The position numbers and the translations under genes were made by a program. Below are positions 13,812 through 15,362 of a stretch of DNA of 15,362 nucleotides, piece after piece (position 1 is the stretch's first letter; each line of letters begins with the position of its first letter). The stretch spans positions 1 through 15,362 of the forward strand of contig JAEYQQ010000094.1 in the NCBI GenBank assembly GCA_023409955.1. Reading direction: 5' to 3'. The DNA comes from Bacillota bacterium. GTDB lineage: Bacteria; Bacillota; Clostridia; Christensenellales; Aristaeellaceae. The notes beneath the pieces were generated by a model that was given only the letters and a program-made list of their open reading frames with translations, ran no database searches and was not told the origin of the DNA.

Positions 13812-15152
13812 ATGCGTATCGTCATTATCGGTGCGGTAGCTGCCGGTACTGCTGCCGCAGCAAAGGCCAGCCGCAATGATCCCGATGCAACAATCATCAT
13901 CTATGAAAAGGACAGCGATATATCCTATTCCTGCTGTGGATTGCCTTATTTCATATCCGGGGAGATCTCCGATATCCGGGAGATCATCCCTCGTGATGCG
14001 GCATATTTTCAAAAAGCTTATGGGGTGGATGTGCTTACCGAGCACGAGGTGGTATCGGTAGATGCCAGCCTTCAAACCCTCCGGGTGAAGAATATCAAAA
14101 CCAAGGAAATTTTTGAGGACTGGTACGACAAACTGATCCTGGCAACAGGCGCAGCCCCTCGCTTACCAGATATTCCAGGGGTACGGAGGGATCATGTTTT
14201 TTCCCTGCGTTCTGTCCAGGACGCCCGAAGAATTCTATACTTTCTGGAGGAGCGGAAACCTTTGCAGGTGGTGATTGCCGGTACAGGTTTTATAGGCATG
14301 GAAATGCTGGAAAGCTTAACGCGCCTGAATATATCTGTCACCTTGGCGGAAAAAGGCGACCGTATCGCCCGGCATTTGGATGCAGAGATGTCTGACCATT
14401 TGCAAAAGTTGCTGGAGGGAAGGGGGATATCCATCCGCATGTCTGCTAAGCTTAAGAGCATTGGCAGCGATCATGTTGTTTTGGATAATGGGGATACCCT
14501 TCCTGCCGATATGGTTTTGCTTGCCACCGGTGTCAGGCCCAATACCCGCCTGGCGGCAGAAATGGGGCTGGAGCTTGGGCTCAGCGGTGCCATACGAGTC
14601 AATAACCGCATGGAAACAAGCCTCCCCCATGTGTACGCCTGTGGGGATTGTGCTGAAACCTTTTCAGCGGTAACCGGTCTCCCCTCATACAAGCCGTTAG
14701 GTTCTACTGCTGCTAAAACCGGCCGCATTGCCGGGGATTGCGCTACAGGCGGCAGCATGCGCTACCGCGGAAACATTGGCACAGGCATCTTCCGTGTGTT
14801 TGAATGGACTGTGGCTCATACGGGCTTTACCCAAAAGGAAGCAGAAAAGCTGGGCTTTAGCACGGCGGTATGCCTGCACAGTCAGCCAGATCGGCCGGAA
14901 TATCTAGGGGGACAGGAGATGCTGATTAAAGCCGTTGCCGATAAAAAGACCGGCAGGCTTCTGGGGGCGCAGATTCTTGGTGTCCAAGGGGTAGACAAGC
15001 GAATTGATGTCCTGGCTACCCTCATTACCTGTGGCGCAAAAGCAGAGGATTTGAGCCATGTGGACCTTGCCTATGCTCCGCCTTTTTCTACCACCAGGGA
15101 CCCGGTGCATTACACCGGTATGCTGCTGGAAAGCGCACTGAGAAAAAAGTGA
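13812..15152 (+). CDS. CoA-disulfide reductase / NADH oxidase-like flavoprotein
   Basis: A 446-residue FAD- and NAD(P)H-binding oxidoreductase of the single-cysteine pyridine nucleotide-disulfide family. FAD binds at IIGAVAAGTAAAAK (5-18) and at YACGDC (275-280), the NAD(P)H loop is GTGFIG (157-162), and ATG motifs lie at 111-113 and 238-240. SYSCCGLPYF (38-47) carries the redox cysteine, C42 by alignment with the family NCGLPY, and here a second Cys (C41) adjoins it. The C-terminal dimerisation domain ends with YAPPFSTTRDP (421-431), typical of CoA-disulfide reductases. Length fits that group (about 440), and there is no rhodanese extension. Reduction of CoA or low-molecular-weight disulfides, persulfides or oxygen are all possible; the sequence alone does not decide. 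GGAGG lies 7 bases ahead of the ATG. Confidence 0.9.
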   Translation: MRIVIIGAVAAGTAAAAKASRNDPDATIIIYEKDSDISYSCCGLPYFISGEISDIREIIPRDAAYFQKAYGVDVLTEHEVVSVDASLQTLRVKNIKTKEIFEDWYDKLILATGAAPRLPDIPGVRRDHVFSLRSVQDARRILYFLEERKPLQVVIAGTGFIGMEMLESLTRLNISVTLAEKGDRIARHLDAEMSDHLQKLLEGRGISIRMSAKLKSIGSDHVVLDNGDTLPADMVLLATGVRPNTRLAAEMGLELGLSGAIRVNNRMETSLPHVYACGDCAETFSAVTGLPSYKPLGSTAAKTGRIAGDCATGGSMRYRGNIGTGIFRVFEWTVAHTGFTQKEAEKLGFSTAVCLHSQPDRPEYLGGQEMLIKAVADKKTGRLLGAQILGVQGVDKRIDVLATLITCGAKAEDLSHVDLAYAPPFSTTRDPVHYTGMLLESALRKK

Positions 15153-15153
15153 A

Positions 15154-15192
15154 AAACGGGAAGAAGGGTTTGCATTTGCCCTCTTCCCGTTT
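15154..15192 (+). terminator. terminator after the flavoprotein gene
   Basis: AAACGGGAAGAAGGG (15154-15168) pairs with CCCTCTTCCCGTTT (15179-15192) with a single-base bulge and a loop of 10 bases. It is followed by CTGTTTTG. It begins 2 bases after the stop codon and probably ends the nadE-acetyltransferase-flavoprotein unit. Confidence 0.8.
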
Positions 15193-15275
15193 CTGTTTTG
15201 CTTACTGCCCTGATGATGGGATATTTTTACTCGTGTTGAATTGAATACCCATTGATTAGCGTGTGTGCAGCATTT

Positions 15276-15294
15276 GGGCGATTGATAATCGCCC
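15276..15294. repeat. REP-like GGGCGATT palindrome
   Basis: GGGCGATT (15276-15283) and AATCGCCC (15287-15294) form a perfect 8-bp stem with loop GAT, followed by CTACG. GGGCGATT...AATCGCCC palindromes ending in CCTACG or CCTACA recur in intergenic regions of many bacterial genomes as REP or MITE fragments. Only one copy is visible here, so the call rests on recall of that pattern. No gene is seen in 15193-15362. Confidence 0.4.
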
Positions 15295-15362
15295 CTACGT
15301 TGGGATTAGCTTATTCTGCCTGACTTATTGAGTAGTGATACCGTTAAACATATTTTGTGGTG

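Overview
The window looks like chromosomal DNA from a Gram-positive anaerobe of the Clostridia. The evidence is a perfect Gram-positive SOS box (GAAC-N4-GTTC), AGGAGG-type ribosome binding sites before nearly every gene, sigma-A-like promoters, a Thermotoga/Firmicutes-type DAHP synthase and a type II dehydroquinase. Base composition is near 50% GC. I cannot name the genus. I see no phage, transposase, CRISPR array, rRNA or tRNA gene.

Left part (1-3557). A MerR/TipA-type regulator on the minus strand has a typical MerR promoter (19-bp spacer with an internal dyad) and an internal start that could give a stand-alone ligand-binding domain. Divergent from it is a Y-family DNA polymerase whose promoter carries a LexA operator. 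Next is a predicted secreted protein of unknown function built from two copies of one domain about 181 residues apart.

Centre (3558-11317). An aromatic amino acid operon is read left to right in the order aroF-aroB-aroA-aroC-pheA-aroE-aroQ-tyrA, with genes overlapping or 11-14 bases apart. Together they take phosphoenolpyruvate and erythrose 4-phosphate to chorismate, and prephenate towards phenylalanine and tyrosine. Two steps have no gene here: shikimate kinase and chorismate mutase. Ahead of aroF lies a near-consensus promoter, then a 38-codon leader ORF with clustered Phe and Tyr codons, RNA hairpins and an intrinsic terminator, then aroF. This is the layout of a ribosome-mediated attenuator, and I regard it as the most interesting element in the window. 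AroF and PheA carry regulatory ACT-type domains, while TyrA lacks one. A long hairpin ends the operon.

Right part (11318-15362). A glutamine-dependent NAD synthetase (nadE), a GNAT acetyltransferase and a CoA-disulfide reductase/NADH oxidase-like flavoprotein follow at short spacing and end at a hairpin terminator. The last 160 bases are non-coding and hold a short REP-like palindrome.
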